From Pistricoccus aurantiacus (GTDB taxonomy: Bacteria; Pseudomonadota; Gammaproteobacteria; Pseudomonadales; Halomonadaceae), in the NCBI RefSeq assembly GCF_007954585.1, contig NZ_CP042382.1:2108001-2172000 (forward strand): a stretch of DNA of 64,000 nt. Direction: 5' to 3'. The notes beneath the pieces were generated by a model. That model worked only from the letters and a program-made list of their open reading frames with translations. It ran no database searches and was not told the DNA's origin. Shown piece after piece: positions 61,729 through 64,000 of this stretch. Each line of letters opens with the position of its first letter. Position 1 is the first letter of the stretch. The position numbers and the translations under genes were made by a program.

Positions 61729-64000
61729 ATGGGCGTTCTAAAGAAAAAGGACCAAGGTAGACGTCGTCAACGACGCAAAGGGGATGGTCATTTGAGTGTC
61801 AAGAGTAAGACGACCGGTCGTCGTGTAAGCGCCGCGGACGCAAAGGAGCGCGCGCGACGTTTCGGTCTACGCCTGCAAGGGGCGAGCCGCGAGGGTGTCG
61901 TCATCCTGCTGTTGGCGGGTTGCATCTTCCTGCTTCTTGCCCTGTTCAGCTACCAGCCCACGGATCTCGGCTGGTCCCATAGCGGCCCGGAAACGGCGAC
62001 TCGCAACTGGATGGGGCCGGTAGGCGCCTGGTTGTCGGATCTGCTGTATTCCCTGTTCGGCGCCAGCGCTCTGTGGTGGCCGGGAATGCTGGGCTTTTCC
62101 GCCTGGCGTTTGATTCGCTCCCGCCAGGTACGTTTCGAATGGGATGCCACTCAACTGGCGGTGAGAATCGCCGGGCTGATACTCCTGCTGCTGGGAACCA
62201 CCACCCTGGGAGCGGTGCACTTCTTCAATCCCGAGAGTGAATTGCCCTATGCCGCCGGCGGTATTCTCGGTGAAGGGCTGCGCGCGGCGCTTGCACCCCT
62301 GATAGGAAGCCACGGCACGACTCTGATGGCGCTGGTGGCGATTCTGTGCGGGCTGCCGCTGTTCGCCGGGGTGTCCTGGCTGACGATCCTGGATGAAGCA
62401 GGCTATCAGGTACAGCGTCTATCCGGTTGGCTGCGGCGTTATCTGGTGGAAAAGCGCCACGCATCCTCGACTCGCAAGGCCCACGCTCATGCTCGCAGTG
62501 GTGGTCATGTGCAGGAGCCGTCACCGCTTTCCAGAACCACCTACCCTTCCACCTGGCGCAAGAAAGCGGGCAAGGAACCTGACACGGATTCAGCAACAGG
62601 CGCCGCCTCCGGTTCGGATGGCGCGCTTACCGCCTCCCCTGCGCCGACCGCCCCGGAAGAAAGCCAGGACAGCGAGATCCCTTGGGATATGCCGGCACGC
62701 ACGCCTTCCGCCAAGCGCCTCGGAGGCGGTTATGTGGCCGCTTCGAGCCAGCGTTTCTCCCAGACGAATGATGATACGTCTGCGGCAGGTGACATTGCAC
62801 CGGAGCCGCTGCTTGCTCGTGGAGAAGAGCCCGCCCTGAGCGAAGTGGCGCTGTGCGCCGAGCGTGAGACCTCGTCACATCCCGAAACTGACCTCACTGC
62901 GACAGCGGTCACCGAACGAGAAACCGTAGCGGCGACTATCACCGAAGTGACATCCAGGCATGACGCTGATTCATCGCGTATCGAGCCCTCGTTCAATCAG
63001 CCTTCGTCGGCGGAGGAGGAAGAAACGTCGATCGGCTCGGGGGCTTCGGATGACCCCCGACGGGAACCACTCGTCTGGCCGGAAGGTGAAGAAAGAACGA
63101 GCTCGACGTCCGCCGATACAGCGGTTCGGGATAGCCAGGACGAGGATGTCACGCCGCGCCAGACAGAACCGTGCCTACCGGAAACGGCTCCATCCCAGGC
63201 GCCATCGCCGGTTGCTCCTCCGGAGCCTAGTCTACCCGAGGTCGACGCTATCGACGGTGACTCTTATGCAGAAGATGCGGAGCCTTCCATTGCCGGCGCC
63301 GCGCAAGGACGCGCCGCGGCGGCGGAGCCAGAAGGGCCGACGCTCTGGACCGTGGAGCACCTGCAGAGCCAGCGGCCATCGTCGAATACGTCATCGGAGC
63401 CGGAGGGAACGCTGCCGTCGCTACGGCTGCTGACCCCGGCGGAAGCACATCAGCCGAACTATACGCCGGAGCAGCTGGAAAGCATGGCGGAACTGCTCGA
63501 GGTTCGTCTGCGGGAATATGGCGTCAAGGCGGAGGTGGTGGAAACCTGGCCCGGGCCGGTCATTACCCGCTTCGAGATCAAGCCCGCTGCCGGGGTCAAG
63601 GTGTCCAAGATCAGCAATCTGGCCAAGGATCTGGCGCGCTCGCTGATGGTCAAGAGCGTGCGGGTGGTGGAAATCATTCCTGGCCGACCCACGGTGGGCA
63701 TCGAGATTCCCAATCCCAAGCGGGCAATGATTCGCTTGCGCGAGGTGATCGATTCCGACAGCTATCAGCAGCCCGGCTCCGCCTTGACCCTGGCCTTGGG
63801 TCAGGATATCGGCGGTGCGCCGGTGGTGGCCAATCTGGGCAAGATGCCGCACCTGCTGGTGGCGGGCACCACCGGCTCCGGCAAGTCCGTCGGAGTCAAC
63901 GCCATGCTGATTTCCATGCTGCTCAAGGGCACCCCGGACGAGGTGCGCATGATCATGGTCGATCCCAAGATGCTGGAGCTTTCCGTCTATGACGGTATCC
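61729..64000 (+). CDS. ftsK: DNA translocase FtsK (5' part, cut by window edge)
   Basis: Septal DNA pump that clears and resolves the chromosome terminus at division. The visible 757 codons begin with a very basic leader ([18 protein letters not shown]), then four membrane helices (about 58-200), a Pro/Glu/Ser-rich linker of about 350 residues, and the start of the motor domain with [36 protein letters not shown] and a Walker [11 protein letters not shown] near residue 713. The helices and start recall FtsK rather than SpoIIIE. I prefer ATG 61729; TTG 61792, in frame with AAGGGG upstream, is an alternative. The frame continues past the window end. Confidence 0.95.
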   Translation, partial: MGVLKKKDQGRRRQRRKGDGHLSVKSKTTGRRVSAADAKERARRFGLRLQGASREGVVILLLAGCIFLLLALFSYQPTDLGWSHSGPETATRNWMGPVGAWLSDLLYSLFGASALWWPGMLGFSAWRLIRSRQVRFEWDATQLAVRIAGLILLLLGTTTLGAVHFFNPESELPYAAGGILGEGLRAALAPLIGSHGTTLMALVAILCGLPLFAGVSWLTILDEAGYQVQRLSGWLRRYLVEKRHASSTRKAHAHARSGGHVQEPSPLSRTTYPSTWRKKAGKEPDTDSATGAASGSDGALTASPAPTAPEESQDSEIPWDMPARTPSAKRLGGGYVAASSQRFSQTNDDTSAAGDIAPEPLLARGEEPALSEVALCAERETSSHPETDLTATAVTERETVAATITEVTSRHDADSSRIEPSFNQPSSAEEEETSIGSGASDDPRREPLVWPEGEERTSSTSADTAVRDSQDEDVTPRQTEPCLPETAPSQAPSPVAPPEPSLPEVDAIDGDSYAEDAEPSIAGAAQGRAAAAEPEGPTLWTVEHLQSQRPSSNTSSEPEGTLPSLRLLTPAEAHQPNYTPEQLESMAELLEVRLREYGVKAEVVETWPGPVITRFEIKPAAGVKVSKISNLAKDLARSLMVKSVRVVEIIPGRPTVGIEIPNPKRAMIRLREVIDSDSYQQPGSALTLALGQDIGGAPVVANLGKMPHLLVAGTTGSGKSVGVNAMLISMLLKGTPDEVRMIMVDPKMLELSVYDGI

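Overview
The window looks like a contiguous piece of chromosome from a halophilic gammaproteobacterium, most likely Halomonadaceae (Halomonas or a relative). I infer this from moderately high GC coding sequence, E. coli/Pseudomonas-like gene orders (gltA divergent from sdhCDAB-sucAB-lpd-sucCD; roxA-purB-hflD-mnmA-nudJ-rluE-icd; clpS-clpA-infA-aat) and the protein types seen (long isocitrate lyase, monomeric plus dimeric isocitrate dehydrogenase, two-lipoyl SucB, Bpt). No insertion sequence, prophage, CRISPR array or rRNA was seen. Nearly all of the window is housekeeping or central metabolism.

Layout: 1-124 holds the 3' tip of a probable tRNA-Ala and a complete tRNA-Glu, followed by a 700-base AT-rich non-coding stretch with several DnaA-box-like sites. 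825-14309 is the TCA block: gltA on the minus strand, and sdhCDAB, sucA, sucB, lpd, sucC and sucD on the plus strand. 14386-17610 has RNase II and an AI-2E-family permease. 17607-27336 is a lactate/glycolate module: lutABC on the minus strand, a PdhR-like GntR regulator, then lldP-glcDEF on the plus strand. Two identical PdhR-type palindromes (ATTGGT-AAA-ACCAAT) sit in the two promoter regions. 27394-31681 (minus) has a universal stress protein, the ycjX-ycjF pair and an MFS transporter. 31773-34936 has a DUF924 protein, a GlsB/YeaQ protein and a large-subunit catalase gene broken by a one-base frameshift. 35105-44701 is a mixed region: a large DUF1266-like protein, an NlpC/P60 lipoprotein, an MFS transporter, periplasmic MsrA, a TVP38/FAD-disulfide-reductase fusion overlapping a CDP-alcohol phosphatidyltransferase, a SlyD-like FKBP, a small membrane protein and a SlyB-like lipoprotein.

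44916-56642 returns to central metabolism and translation: aceA, a GNAT protein, roxA, purB, hflD, mnmA, nudJ, rluE and the monomeric isocitrate dehydrogenase on the minus strand, and the dimeric isocitrate dehydrogenase divergently on the plus strand. 56828-61626 is an N-degron cluster (clpS, clpA, infA, bpt, aat). 61729 to the end is the N-terminal part of ftsK, cut by the window edge.

Taken together the genes make and burn acetyl-CoA-derived carbon: lactate and glycolate uptake and oxidation feed the TCA cycle, while isocitrate lyase and two isocitrate dehydrogenases set the split between glyoxylate shunt and oxidation. The most notable points are the frameshifted catalase, the membrane-domain/flavoprotein fusion coupled to a lipid-synthase-like gene, the two-lipoyl E2o, the twin PdhR-like operators with an adjacent 16-base triple repeat, a 14-base tandem repeat at a gene end, and the two non-homologous isocitrate dehydrogenases placed head to head.
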